Shown: piece by piece, positions 1-9,303 of the stretch
Layout of the letters: each line of letters starts with the position of its first letter
Position numbering within the stretch: the stretch's first letter is position 1
Source of the DNA: Microseira sp041929235
GTDB lineage: Bacteria > Cyanobacteriota > Cyanobacteriia > Cyanobacteriales > Aerosakkonemataceae
Reading direction: 5' to 3'
Assembly (NCBI RefSeq): GCF_041929235.1
Contig: NZ_JBHFNP010000343.1
Coordinates: 46,556-110,555, forward strand
Length of the DNA stretch: 64,000 nt
Made by a program: the position numbers and the translations under genes
Notes under the pieces: generated by a model
What the model was told of the DNA's origin: nothing
The model's input: the letters and a program-made list of their open reading frames with translations, nothing else
Databases searched by the model: none

Positions 1-64
1 GGACATAATATGAGTAAAATTAACTAATAACTTTACATTTCCAGTATATAGAGGTAAAAAAATT

Positions 65-1258
65 ATGACAGATCCCCTATCTCACTCTGAACAAACATCA
101 GAACTTAGTATTAACAACAATCTCGAAGAATTAGCAAAAAGGCATGGATGGTCTTTCGAGGTTATTTCTACCCTAGACATTCAGATTCATTACCCTTCAA
201 ACACAATAGAAGAAGACTTGCTCTATGTTATTCAGCACTGGGGGGAGCTTCTTCAATACACTCCTCAAGAAAGGTCTAAATTTGGTAGAGAAGAAGAATA
301 TTATCATCTTCACTGCGTCACAAATTATAAAATTGGTCAAACTTTTAGATGTTTTATTCCTCGTGCTTTGGTCGTAAATCCGACTGGATTAGTGATTACA
401 TCTGACCTTGAAATCATTCGCCAGTCTCTTGATGGGCAGAAAATAAATATCAATTTAAAAGCAAGACAAATAAAAGACAAGTTTAACGATAGTAAGATAC
501 TTTCAGGAACTTATGTATCGCTCCTATCTTACTGGAGCCACAGCCTAAACTTTGCTCACTGGTTGATGGATTGTTTGCCAAAACTTGCTCTGATAGAATC
601 TTTAGATAGCAATGCTAAAAAGAATTTAAAGTTTATTATTCCTGATGGCTCACCGCCTTATATTGTTGACTCTCTCAAGCTATTGGGCATTCAAGAAAAT
701 CAAACAATACAAATTCAGGAGGAGAGCATCACCGTTGAAAATCTGATCCTGTGTCGTGCAGCAGAAAACCCAGGTAGACCCAACAAAATGCACTTTCTAG
801 CGATCCGAAATAAATTGCTCACCTCAGTTATAGATGCAGAAAGTGTCCGTTTATCCTTTAGACGAATTTATGTTTCTCGTTCTCAATCTTCGAGAAAGAT
901 AGTTAACGAAGCGGAAATCTTACAGATTTTAACAAAATACGACTTTGAGGTTATACACTGTGAAAAGATGACTTTAGCTGAACAGATTATTCTTTTTTCA
1001 GAAGCCGAGATTGTTCTTGGTTCTCATGGAGCAGGTATGTACAATCAAATTTTTTGCAATTCAGGAACCAGCATTGTTGAAATTTATAACAAAGAATACT
1101 GGTATCATTCATCACGAATTATCTCTAACTTCATGGAACACAAACACTGGCATATTTTTGGAGAAAATATCAGCAGTGATTGGGAAACATGGGTCGATCC
1201 TTTAAAGCTAGAGAAAGTCTTATCTTTGGTCTTGCATGACAGAAGTAGCAAAAATTAA
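65..1258 (+). CDS. Glycosyltransferase family 61 (DUF563) protein
   Basis: Cytoplasmic glycosyltransferase expected to add a sugar to a polysaccharide or glycoconjugate; donor and acceptor cannot be told. The 397-residue protein has the GT61 landmarks: SYWSHSLNFAHWLMDCLPKL around residues 155-174, a VSRSQSSRK segment near 275, and the C-terminal GSHGAGMYNQIFC motif near 319-331 followed by an EIYN segment. No signal peptide or membrane segment. The ATG follows AGAGGT at 50-55. It is the first gene of a co-directional group (methyltransferase, carbamoyltransferase, GT1, dioxygenase, ABC exporter), which supports a role in building one exported product; the group may start upstream of the window. 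Family assignment is firm, substrate unknown. Confidence 0.85.
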   Translation: MTDPLSHSEQTSELSINNNLEELAKRHGWSFEVISTLDIQIHYPSNTIEEDLLYVIQHWGELLQYTPQERSKFGREEEYYHLHCVTNYKIGQTFRCFIPRALVVNPTGLVITSDLEIIRQSLDGQKININLKARQIKDKFNDSKILSGTYVSLLSYWSHSLNFAHWLMDCLPKLALIESLDSNAKKNLKFIIPDGSPPYIVDSLKLLGIQENQTIQIQEESITVENLILCRAAENPGRPNKMHFLAIRNKLLTSVIDAESVRLSFRRIYVSRSQSSRKIVNEAEILQILTKYDFEVIHCEKMTLAEQIILFSEAEIVLGSHGAGMYNQIFCNSGTSIVEIYNKEYWYHSSRIISNFMEHKHWHIFGENISSDWETWVDPLKLEKVLSLVLHDRSSKN

Positions 1259-1385
1259 AGATATTCACTAAATAAATTTGGTTGATTTGCTTCAGGAAAG
1301 GTGTATAATGTTAAAATAAATTAATTTGGGTAGGCAAATTAATTTAAATGGAAATCAATTGTGTTGCGAAGTGGAGATATAAACC

Positions 1386-1982
1386 ATGAAAAAGTCTCGA
1401 AGAACTCAAGAACAACTAAGTCGTAACCTGACAGGTTTTGAAGGTGATTCCTATATTGAAGAAGAAATCAAAAAGCTTGTTCAGAAATTTGAGATAAAAA
1501 CCATAATTGAAACAGGAACTTTTCTAGGAGGGACAACCAAAAAATTAGCCCAGATTGCTAATCAGGTCTACACGATAGAAGTAGATTCGGAAAATATTCC
1601 AGAAGCTACAGAATTTCTCAAAGACTCAACCAACGTTACTGTAAAGGAGGGCAGTAGTTCAGAAATTTTAAGAGATTTGTTGAAGCGAGATCATGGTAAT
1701 ACTTTGTTTTACCTGGATGCCCATTCCCATATTGATACACCCTTGCTCGATGAACTGAAAGCGATCGCTGAGGCAGAAATAAAACCAGTTGTTGTTATCC
1801 ATGACTGGAAAATCCCCGATCGTCCTGACCTGGGTTACGACTCCTATAACGGTCAAGACTATACATTTGAATGGATTAAGCCAAGTATCGAAGCAATTTA
1901 CGGTAATGATTATGCCTACTACTACAACAATCAAGCTGAAGGAGCAAAAAGAGGGGTAATTTACATTCATAGCAGTTCATAG
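1386..1982 (+). CDS. SAM-dependent methyltransferase-like protein
   Basis: 198-residue single-domain protein. A Rossmann-like start, IIETGTFLGGTT near residues 40-51, resembles motif I of class I methyltransferases, followed by an acidic beta-2 end (YTIEVDSE), a FYLDAHSHID segment near 107-116 and VIHDWKIPD near 137. This layout is seen in small sugar-cluster methyltransferases and cephalosporin-hydroxylase-like proteins, so the reaction is uncertain. GGAG lies about 10 bases before the ATG. It sits between a glycosyltransferase and a carbamoyltransferase, so it probably tailors the same glycosylated product. AT-rich codon use matches its neighbours in this cluster rather than the rest of the window. 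Confidence 0.6.
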   Translation: MKKSRRTQEQLSRNLTGFEGDSYIEEEIKKLVQKFEIKTIIETGTFLGGTTKKLAQIANQVYTIEVDSENIPEATEFLKDSTNVTVKEGSSSEILRDLLKRDHGNTLFYLDAHSHIDTPLLDELKAIAEAEIKPVVVIHDWKIPDRPDLGYDSYNGQDYTFEWIKPSIEAIYGNDYAYYYNNQAEGAKRGVIYIHSSS

Positions 1983-2073
1983 TGCGACAAGAAGAGTACA
2001 ATATCGTTCATTCCAAGTCATTGCTAGTTTTACGAGACACACGCTGAACAGATTACAAATTAATTCAAAGATC

Positions 2074-3642
2074 ATGAAGATTCTATCCTTTAAACCTGGT
2101 CACGATGGAACCATTGTTTATCTCAATGAAGGACAACTGATGTTTTCATTGGAAGGAGAGAAAAAATCTTTCAGAAGATATTCTGCTGTTACCGTCAATC
2201 TTTTTGTGGAGGCGATGTCTTACCTCAATGAACTGCCTGAAGTAGTAGCAGTAAGTGGTTGGTACAAGGGAGTAGGGCCGTTAGACAATATATCCACCGT
2301 AAGTGATAGCGGTTATGATGGTTTAGACAACATTCTGTGTGAAAACTCAACTTTTCTAGGCAAGGATATTAAGCGATTCTCCTCTTCTCATGAACGTTCC
2401 CATTTGATGTGTTCTTATGGGATGTCTCCGTTTGAGCAAGGAAGACCTTGTTATGCATTAGTTTGGGAGGGAGTACTGGGCAACTTTTACAAAATTGATG
2501 AAAATGTTAATATCACTTTCCTTGGTCAAGTATTGGAAGGGCCAGGTTCTAGATATAGTTTTCCGTACAGCGTAGGAGATAGCTCTTCTACTGGAGGAAC
2601 TGGGCAAGGAGGTAGTTATCTATCTGCTGCCGGAAAAATGATGGCTTTAGCAGCTTTTTCCGATCGTTCAACACCAAATGATGAAGAAATGAAGTTTATC
2701 AACTTCATCATAAATCATCCTAGTGAAATTTGGAAACTCACCGACAAAGATCTCGCCTGGTCTTCCTTCTTGAATATTGGCGTAGAACACCCTCGATTTA
2801 AAAATCTAGCTGGAAAAATATCCGATCAGATTTTTGATGTTTTCTATAAGTTTGCCAAAGAGAATTTGATAGAAAAGCTACCGCTACTTATTAGTGGTGG
2901 GTGTGGATTAAATTGCGATTGGAATACACAATGGAAAAATTGTGGTTTATTTCCAGAAGTTTTTGTTCCTCCCTGTACAAATGACAGTGGTTCTGCTATT
3001 GGAACAGCGGTAGATGCCCAGTTTTATTATTCTGGTAACGCCAAGATTAGCTGGAATGTCTATGCTGGAACAGAGTTTATAGAAGACATCAATTGTGAGC
3101 GTATGTTTGAGGTTTACGACTTAAATTATGACCAGGTTGCCAAATTCATTTATGAAGATAATGTTATAGCCTGGGTGCAAGGGAAGTATGAAATTGGGCC
3201 AAGAGCTTTGGGGAATCGATCGCTCCTAGCTTCTCCCTTCAAAAAGGAAATGCACGCTCGGTTAAATCAGATTAAAAAACGAGAAGGGTATCGCCCCATT
3301 GCTCCAGTTTGTTTAGAGGAAGACGTATCAGAATATTTTGATTGGTCAGATCCTAGTCCCTATATGCTTTATTTCCAGAAGCTTAAAACAGACCAGCTAA
3401 AAGCAGTAACTCATGTGGATAATACGGCAAGGGTTCAAACAGTAAATAGTTCACAAAATCTGCGGCTGCATGAATTATTAATAGCATTCAAACGCTTAAG
3501 TGGATTTGGAGTTATGTGCAACACTTCCTTGAATTTTTTGGGAACGGGTTTTATTAACGAGATGAGCGATCTTGTTTACTATGTCCAACAACAAAATCTA
3601 GATGGTTTTGTGGTGAACAATAAATTTTATGTAGTCCGGTAG
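2074..3642 (+). CDS. Carbamoyltransferase (NodU/TobZ/CmcH family)
   Basis: Transfers a carbamoyl group from carbamoyl phosphate, through a carbamoyl-adenylate, to a hydroxyl of a sugar or secondary metabolite. The 522-residue protein has the two expected halves: an N-terminal Kae1-like domain opening with FKPGHDGTIVYLNEG and carrying HERSH near residue 107 (metal-binding histidines), and a C-terminal YrdC-like part with IGPRALGNRS near 375-384, REGYRPIAPVC near 404, and a conserved HVDNTARVQTV segment. Length is close to the usual 550-600. The spacer after the methyltransferase gene is about 90 bp with no terminator. This gene is the strongest indication that the cluster makes a carbamoylated product. 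Confidence 0.93.
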   Translation: MKILSFKPGHDGTIVYLNEGQLMFSLEGEKKSFRRYSAVTVNLFVEAMSYLNELPEVVAVSGWYKGVGPLDNISTVSDSGYDGLDNILCENSTFLGKDIKRFSSSHERSHLMCSYGMSPFEQGRPCYALVWEGVLGNFYKIDENVNITFLGQVLEGPGSRYSFPYSVGDSSSTGGTGQGGSYLSAAGKMMALAAFSDRSTPNDEEMKFINFIINHPSEIWKLTDKDLAWSSFLNIGVEHPRFKNLAGKISDQIFDVFYKFAKENLIEKLPLLISGGCGLNCDWNTQWKNCGLFPEVFVPPCTNDSGSAIGTAVDAQFYYSGNAKISWNVYAGTEFIEDINCERMFEVYDLNYDQVAKFIYEDNVIAWVQGKYEIGPRALGNRSLLASPFKKEMHARLNQIKKREGYRPIAPVCLEEDVSEYFDWSDPSPYMLYFQKLKTDQLKAVTHVDNTARVQTVNSSQNLRLHELLIAFKRLSGFGVMCNTSLNFLGTGFINEMSDLVYYVQQQNLDGFVVNNKFYVVR

Positions 3643-3715
3643 ATCGTAGTAAGCAGGGTAATTGATTAGGGAAGAATAAAGCCTGTAGTTGTTATCAAGG
3701 AGCGAAACAAATCCC

Positions 3716-5041
3716 ATGACTAATTTTGGTCTTATCTGTCCATCAGCAGCTGGGCATCTCAACACAATAATTCCTTTAGGTCAGGAGTTAAAACGGCGTG
3801 GTCATCGGGTTATATTAGTAGGAGTTCCCATCACTAAAATCGGGTTTCAAACACAAGCAAAAACTTTGGCTGAAGGGTTGGAATTTCAAGCAGTTTGGCA
3901 ACCAGACACTCCTGAACCATCTCTAGAGTATAATTCCCAAAGTGTAACCCCAAAATTTGACCTACTTTCTAAACGAAGGGACATTGATTCGCTGCGAATC
4001 AAGATTGGTTGGATACCGGGACAGAGCGTAGTTTATCAAGAAAAGTATTTAACCCATGCTCCAGCAGCTATTAAGTCAGCAGGTATAGAAGCGCTGTTAA
4101 TTGATTCAAAAGCTTCAGCAGGGGCAACAGTTGCTCAGTATCTTGACATTCCTTTTGTCAGCATATTTAGCTCAGTAATATCCCATTCTGAAGCTACCGT
4201 TCCTCCTTTTGATACAACTTGGTCTTACAATTCTTCATGGTGGGGAATTCTGCGGAATCAAATTGGTTATGTATACCTGAAAAAAAGAGAGGCTTCTGTC
4301 TTAAAGGTGATTAATTATTATCGTCAAAAGTGGAATTTGCCTTTCCTTTCAAGTTTTGATGATGATTATTCTTCATTAGCTCAGATCAGCCAACAAATTG
4401 CCGAACTGGAATTTCCCAGGCAACGCTTGCCAAGATATTTTCATTTTACTGGACCATACCATTATTCAGGAAGCCGAAGTCCCATCTTTTTTCCCTATGA
4501 TAAGTTAACAAATCAGCCGTTAATTTATGCTTCTTTAGGAAGTATGTTAGGGGGTCTTCAGTGGGTCATAGAAGTGATGGCTTCTGCCTGCAAAGATCTG
4601 GATGTTCAGTTAGTTATATCACGGGGAGGAATAAATAATTGTGATTTGACTGGGGAACTTCCTAAAAATACCTTGCTTGTCAATAATGCCCCTCAATTAG
4701 AATTACTCCAAAAAGCAAATATGATAATTACTCATGGAGGAATTAATACAGTTTTAGAAAGTTTATACAATGGATTACCTATGGTAGCAATTCCATTATT
4801 CAGCGATCAACATGGTATGGCTGCTAGAGTTGCTTGGGCTGGTTGTGGGGAACTTATACCTTTGAATAAACTTACGGTAAAAAATCTTCATAAGACTCTG
4901 AAGAAAGTTTTAGTGAATGATTTTTACAGGAAGAGAGCTTTAGATTTACAAGTAGCTATTAAGAGGTCAGGAGGTGTGGAAAAAGCTGTTGATATTATTG
5001 AAGAGGCTATATCAACGAGAAAACCAGTGTTAGCCCGTTAA
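3716..5041 (+). CDS. GT1-type glycosyltransferase (MGT/UGT fold)
   Basis: NDP-sugar glycosyltransferase of the GT-B fold, like macrolide or carotenoid glucosyltransferases (CrtX type). The N-terminus FGLICPSAAGHLNTIIPLGQEL is the acceptor-side signature; the C-terminal donor site is THGGINTVLESLYNGLPMVAI near residue 339, followed by PLFSDQHGMAARV. I chose the ATG at 3716 (441 residues) because AAGGAG lies at 3697-3702; a TTG 27 bases upstream is open but lacks a site. Soluble, no signal peptide. It follows the carbamoyltransferase by about 70 bp in the same direction. The acceptor is unknown; a role in carotenoid glycosylation is possible but the context favours the cluster product. Confidence 0.88.
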   Translation: MTNFGLICPSAAGHLNTIIPLGQELKRRGHRVILVGVPITKIGFQTQAKTLAEGLEFQAVWQPDTPEPSLEYNSQSVTPKFDLLSKRRDIDSLRIKIGWIPGQSVVYQEKYLTHAPAAIKSAGIEALLIDSKASAGATVAQYLDIPFVSIFSSVISHSEATVPPFDTTWSYNSSWWGILRNQIGYVYLKKREASVLKVINYYRQKWNLPFLSSFDDDYSSLAQISQQIAELEFPRQRLPRYFHFTGPYHYSGSRSPIFFPYDKLTNQPLIYASLGSMLGGLQWVIEVMASACKDLDVQLVISRGGINNCDLTGELPKNTLLVNNAPQLELLQKANMIITHGGINTVLESLYNGLPMVAIPLFSDQHGMAARVAWAGCGELIPLNKLTVKNLHKTLKKVLVNDFYRKRALDLQVAIKRSGGVEKAVDIIEEAISTRKPVLAR

Positions 5042-5135
5042 GTTTAGTAAATTAGGTAAGGTTCAGTTGTAAAGAGGCATAAAATGTAAGTCGTCTAAGT
5101 TATTGTGCGGTCACGCTAATAAGAGGAGTTTAATC

Positions 5136-5987
5136 ATGCAAACTACTGGATATTCTGGAAAATATAGCACTAGCCAAACTAACTTTAATAAAAGCGATCA
5201 GAAAGTCGCTTTTTTCGAGAAAGAAGGTTTTGCTGGTCCATTTACCCTTGGTCATACTGCTAGTTTAGTGGCTCTACATGATGCCATGAGTCAAGCTATT
5301 GGAGAAGCTCAAAATCAAGATCAAAAAGCTTCATCTTCTCCAATCGAAAGTCATGTGATGGATCCCAGGATTGCTCATACCACATCTAAGTTAGTGTATG
5401 ACCTATCTACAGAGCCGCGAATTTTAGATGATGTGGCAGATTTTCTCGGACCAAATCTCCTATTTTGGATGGCAGAGACTATTTCTAGAGAGCCTGGTCA
5501 TGATGGTCATATTGTCGAAAAGACTGGTCAAATTTGGCATATCGATGTAATTAATGGCTGGATCAAAGGTGTTCATGTATCGATCGCCGTAACTGACATG
5601 ACCATGAAAACTGGTTGTCTGCTGGTTATCCCTGGAACCCACAAGTATGATGCAGACCTTGTTGCCCTGGCACAAGCAGGAGAGTGCGATCTAACCGACG
5701 CTGACAGTATGATCAGATTAGCCGATCGTATGCACCCAGAAAACGCACCTCATAGAATTGAACCCATAGAAATGAAAGCAGGTCAGTACTGCTTCACAAG
5801 AGGTGGAATTTGGCATGGTGTCAGTCGAAATAATGATTCTCGAACCCGTTTCGGTCTTGTTGCTCGTTTTGCAAAACCTGATGTTGAGATAAGAGGTTTT
5901 AGCGGCAACCCTATTCCTTGCATCGTAGTTCGTGGTGAAGATTCTTATCACCTCAATCTTCTAAAAGAGCCACCGGAAAACCCCTAG
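5136..5987 (+). CDS. Phytanoyl-CoA dioxygenase (PhyH) family protein
   Basis: Fe(II)/2-oxoglutarate-dependent oxygenase, probably hydroxylating the cluster's product. The iron ligands are visible as H135-x-D137 in WHIDV and H227 in WHGVSRN; the 2-oxoglutarate-binding arginine is most likely in SRTRFGLVARF a few residues on. Core strand GCLLVIPGTHKY is typical of PhyH. The ATG at 5136 has AAGAGGAG at 5121-5128; an upstream in-frame TTG at 5103 is less likely. 283 residues, soluble. PhyH enzymes beside carbamoyltransferases occur in tailoring clusters of small molecules (saxitoxin genes are one known cyanobacterial case), but nothing else here points to saxitoxin. Confidence 0.87.
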   Translation: MQTTGYSGKYSTSQTNFNKSDQKVAFFEKEGFAGPFTLGHTASLVALHDAMSQAIGEAQNQDQKASSSPIESHVMDPRIAHTTSKLVYDLSTEPRILDDVADFLGPNLLFWMAETISREPGHDGHIVEKTGQIWHIDVINGWIKGVHVSIAVTDMTMKTGCLLVIPGTHKYDADLVALAQAGECDLTDADSMIRLADRMHPENAPHRIEPIEMKAGQYCFTRGGIWHGVSRNNDSRTRFGLVARFAKPDVEIRGFSGNPIPCIVVRGEDSYHLNLLKEPPENP

Positions 5988-6062
5988 AAAACGGAACCTT
6001 GACTTATTGACTTCTTTGATAAAAATATTTTGTCAGCTTTGAATATGGCTAAAGTAGATGTT

Positions 6063-6166
6063 ATATCATGTCCGGTAAGACTACCCATAATATAGAGACC
6101 TTATATATAACGTCTCTACAGGGTTTGGCAATAAGGATATTATGGCTGCTCTGCCGGACATGATAT
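6063..6166. repeat. MITE-like element with ATATCATGTCCGG ends
   Basis: Perfect 13-bp terminal inverted repeats, ATATCATGTCCGG at 6063-6075 and its complement at 6154-6166. Inside is a TAGAGAC/GTCTCTA hairpin. It ends only 9 bp before the ABC exporter ATG, so it supplies that gene's leader. Related ends occur at 23806-23910, 45241-45356, 42817-42830 and 50101-50115. Confidence 0.75.
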
Positions 6167-6175
6167 TAGTTCATA

Positions 6176-8314
6176 ATGAGTAATCTGAAACATCTCCTGC
6201 TAACTGTTTTTCACAAGAAGATGCTCCTTGACTATAGCAGTTTAATCCATCCTTCTACGACTACATTAGTGGTTGTAAGTTTTGCAGCCGTTTGTTGCTG
6301 GGGCGTTTTACGCTACTTTTGGAGACAACATTCAAGCGAGCTAATGGATTTTGAGGATACAAATTCCTCATCTGCTAGCAACTCAAATCGCCCACAGTTA
6401 GTTTTCCAACCTCTTCAATGGATAAAACATTTTATCCAACTTTTCTGGATCGATCATTGGGTACCTGTATCTCAAAAGCTTCAAGAAACCTCACTTCAAC
6501 TAAAAGAGCGCTCACCTTGGCAAGGGTTAGGACTGTCACAGGAAGATGAAAAAAATAACTCTGGTAATGCGATCTCATGGATCAAAGAACTTGCTAGTCG
6601 TTTTCGCTTGTTCTTTAAATATGTCTGGATTTACTGGTCTCCTTATGTAGCTATTGCCACTGTTAGTGCTATCTGCATGATGGGGATGCCTGCTTACCAA
6701 ATAATTGCTGCTCAAAAGCTAGGTATCGCCATCGATCGAGGAGGGCCTGTTCTTGTAAGTTCAGCGATTCAATTGGCTACCCTGCTACCCTTAGCTTTTG
6801 GGTCATACCTATTAGGTAGTCGTTTGTCTGCTCGACTTTCTAGCCGTGTTGCCAGCGATATCCGATATGACTTGTTTGTGAAACTGCAAACTCTTTCACA
6901 AAGCTTCTATAAACAGGCTCGACCTGGAGATTTATTAACCCACTTTTCTGTAGATATCTACCAGATAGAGGCTGTTTTAGGTCAAGAAATGATCCGAAGT
7001 GTTGGTGAGGTAATTATTACTCTAGTCAACTTAGGAATGATGATTCGCATTAGCGGTTCTCTAACATTAATCAGCACTATACCTATGGTTGTAATGCTGC
7101 CACTAACGCTTTACATGATGAATTACCTGACTGAGCGAGGACTGAAGGCGATCAACCAAAACGCATTGATGACGGATGCAGTGCAGGAGGGCATTCGTGC
7201 CCAACCGATGATTACAGGATACGGTTTACAAGCTTTATTTGCCAGTTATTTCAGTAACGAGTTAAGAAAACTTGAGGACAAGAAAACTGAAGCCGTATTT
7301 AGCTTTCTTCTCTTTACTTATTCAGTAAAATTATCTGCGTACTTGCTTGATGTTTGGGTTATGGGGATTGGGGGAGTTTACGTTTTGTCCAATAACATTT
7401 CACTTGGAGCCTGGATAACTTTCTTCACCATTTCTCATAGTATGTATGATCTATTAGGCCAATTGGTGAATACAAGAATTGGTCGCTGGCTGGGAGCTAG
7501 TATTGGGATGCAACGAATCGATAAGGTTCTTACATATCCAACTAAAATTGTCGATGCTGTTGATGCCCATGCTTTGACATCGTTTGAGAAGAAAATTTGC
7601 TTTGAGAACTTATCGTTTAGCTACGACAATACACAGCACCAATTGCATGAGATTGATTTGTCTATAGAAGCTGGTCAGTTTGTTGCATTTGTTGGTTCGA
7701 GTGGTGCTGGTAAGAGTACGATATTTAACTTGCTCATGCGTTTTTATGATGTCAGCGATGGACGAATCACGATTGATGGTCATGACTTACGTCATCTAAC
7801 ACAGAAATCTCTGCGATCGCAAATGGGGGTCGTGCTGCAAGAAACGTTTCTTTTCAACACCACCATTATGAACAACATCCGCATCACCAAACCCGAGGCT
7901 ACAGACGAAGAAGTTTTTGCTGCCGCTCAAGCTGCTGAAATCCATGACTTTATCCTGAGTCTTCCAGACGGTTATCAGACTGAGGTGGGCGAAGGAGGTG
8001 GACGATTATCTGGGGGACAGCGTCAGCGGATTGCGATCGCCCAGGCATTGCTTCGCCGCCCGCCCATCTTATTACTAGATGAACCGACCAGTAGTCTCTC
8101 GGCAGAAATGGCAGATGCTATTAATCAAACGATCGCATCCTTAGCGGGTCAGCATACGGTAATTGTGATTACTCATCAACTGAAAGCAGCAATCCAGGCA
8201 GATTGCATCTTTGTTTTAGACCGAGGCCGATTGGTTGAGCACGGAACCCATAAACAGTTGCTAGCCCATAATGACCATTACCGTTACCTCTGGGATATTC
8301 AACAGACTCAATAG
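6176..8314 (+). CDS. ABC exporter, fused permease and ATPase (MsbA-like)
   Basis: Homodimeric type IV ABC exporter that likely pumps out the product of the upstream cluster. The 712 residues begin with an unusual 150-residue extension that carries its own membrane segment (about 27-48), then six transmembrane helices, then the nucleotide-binding domain: Walker A GSSGAGKST (about 507-515), Q-loop LQETFLFN, signature LSGGQRQR near 610, Walker B LLLDEPTSS near 635, H-loop ITHQ. The first ATG (6176) has no ribosome site because a small mobile element ends 9 bp upstream; ATG 6221 (AAGAAG before it) is an alternative start. Last gene of the cluster: its stop codon abuts an IS end. Confidence 0.93.
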   Translation: MSNLKHLLLTVFHKKMLLDYSSLIHPSTTTLVVVSFAAVCCWGVLRYFWRQHSSELMDFEDTNSSSASNSNRPQLVFQPLQWIKHFIQLFWIDHWVPVSQKLQETSLQLKERSPWQGLGLSQEDEKNNSGNAISWIKELASRFRLFFKYVWIYWSPYVAIATVSAICMMGMPAYQIIAAQKLGIAIDRGGPVLVSSAIQLATLLPLAFGSYLLGSRLSARLSSRVASDIRYDLFVKLQTLSQSFYKQARPGDLLTHFSVDIYQIEAVLGQEMIRSVGEVIITLVNLGMMIRISGSLTLISTIPMVVMLPLTLYMMNYLTERGLKAINQNALMTDAVQEGIRAQPMITGYGLQALFASYFSNELRKLEDKKTEAVFSFLLFTYSVKLSAYLLDVWVMGIGGVYVLSNNISLGAWITFFTISHSMYDLLGQLVNTRIGRWLGASIGMQRIDKVLTYPTKIVDAVDAHALTSFEKKICFENLSFSYDNTQHQLHEIDLSIEAGQFVAFVGSSGAGKSTIFNLLMRFYDVSDGRITIDGHDLRHLTQKSLRSQMGVVLQETFLFNTTIMNNIRITKPEATDEEVFAAAQAAEIHDFILSLPDGYQTEVGEGGGRLSGGQRQRIAIAQALLRRPPILLLDEPTSSLSAEMADAINQTIASLAGQHTVIVITHQLKAAIQADCIFVLDRGRLVEHGTHKQLLAHNDHYRYLWDIQQTQ

Positions 8315-8538
8315 ACCTCTTGCAAAAGTCGTCGCTGGGGTAGTATGGGGTCTCTCCAAATACGATCGCTAACTGTTAGATATAAAATTTGCTTATTGAT
8401 TCACCTGAATTGAGCCGCAGTTCATAATTGTACAGTCCAGCAATTAAATTAAACCTTAAAGCAAACCTTTTTCGGCGATTTCTATAACGGTCTGCTAAAA
8501 TTTTAAAAATCTTCAACTTTCGATGAATATGTTCACCG
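8314..8538 (-). pseudogene. IS5-family transposase remnant (C-terminus) with IS end
   Basis: Read on the minus strand, 8538 down to the stop at 8376-8378 encodes about 54 residues including HRKLKIFKILADRYRNRR and KRFALRFNLIAGLYNYEL, the conserved C-terminus of IS5-family (IS1031-like) DDE transposases. The sequence GACCTCTTGCAAAAGTC at 8314-8330 is the probable element end, since the same sequence bounds a small inverted-repeat element at 43046-43212. The rest of the transposase is gone; upstream sequence from 8539 is a different repeat. The remnant lies directly after the ABC exporter stop. Confidence 0.75.
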
Positions 8539-8570
8539 ATTAAGTAGGTGCAGGTAAATAAAGTAAAAAT
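8539..8570. repeat. Solo end of the ATTAAGTAGGTG repeat
   Basis: 32 bp that match, at 31 of 32 positions, the complement of 14356-14387, the right end of a 146-bp inverted-repeat element. It abuts the transposase remnant, so it may be half of a disrupted copy. Confidence 0.65.
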
Positions 8571-8908
8571 AACTGAATGGTCAATGAGAAATCTAGCCCG
8601 GTGGTCTAGATGATTTTGCTACTTTCAGAGTATGAATTCAGAGGCTCAAGCTTTGAAATCATAAACAGTGGAGTGAGCAACACTCGCCTCTTCCACCTGC
8701 CTGTAGAATGAGCGACAATAAATCGAGAATTATTGCATTTTTATTCTGCTTATTATCAAGAAAAAATTTCTAGAAGGGGAACTTAGTGATAGTAATTACC
8801 TGGTCTTAACCGGTTGTGCCAATTATTTATTTATATCTGAGCCTGATGATTTTTAGCTGACTTTTCGAGAAGAGGGAAAAAGATGTATTCTAGGTCTTGT
8901 GGCTGCCG

Positions 8909-9049
8909 GAGGAAGCTGCCCAACAACAGGCACAAGCTGCCCAACAACAAGCCGAAGCTGCCCAACAACAAGCTGAATCCGAACGTCAACGCGCTGAACG
9001 TTTGGCGGCGCGATTACGAGAGTTGGAGGTAGATCCCGATAGTGTCTAA
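8909..9049 (+). pseudogene. Uma2-type endonuclease tail (truncated)
   Basis: Open frame ending at TAA 9047-9049 encodes EEAAQQQAQAAQQQAE repeats followed by RAERLAARLRELEVDPDSV, the glutamine-rich coiled-coil tail typical of cyanobacterial Uma2 (DUF820) proteins. An in-frame TAG at 8891 and no recognisable upstream nuclease domain show only the 3' end survives. The tandem Ala-Gln-Gln codons make a local 21-bp DNA repeat. Nothing else recognisable lies in the remaining parts of 8571-9099. Confidence 0.7.
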
Positions 9050-9099
9050 CCGAGGTAAGCGGATCGATGTTTTTTTGGGGTTGCGATCGCTAGATCCAC

Positions 9100-9130
9100 A
9101 AACCCGGTTTCTTTAAGAAACCGGGTTTCT
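9100..9130. terminator. AAACCCGGTTTCTT hairpin
   Basis: Inverted repeat with arms AAACCCGGTTTCTT and its complement, TTAA at the centre. One of at least seven such hairpins in the window, most in gaps after genes. It could terminate transcription from either side, or be a mobile palindrome. Confidence 0.5.
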
Positions 9131-9303
9131 CAAACAACAGACTAACCCAGACAAGCGGCTAAATTTTCATCGTCAAAAGTGCTATTTTTGTAATACCAAC
9201 TTGAACGCCCCAGGCAATAACAATTTTGGTAGCGTTCTTCCTTCCTAAATCAAGCCGTTACGTTTACACAACAGATTAACTACAAACTTTTTCCAGAGGT
9301 GTT

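Noticed and set aside
65..8314. Saxitoxin cluster
   Set aside because: Only a carbamoyltransferase and a PhyH enzyme are shared in type; no polyketide-like SxtA, amidinotransferase or other core gene is seen.
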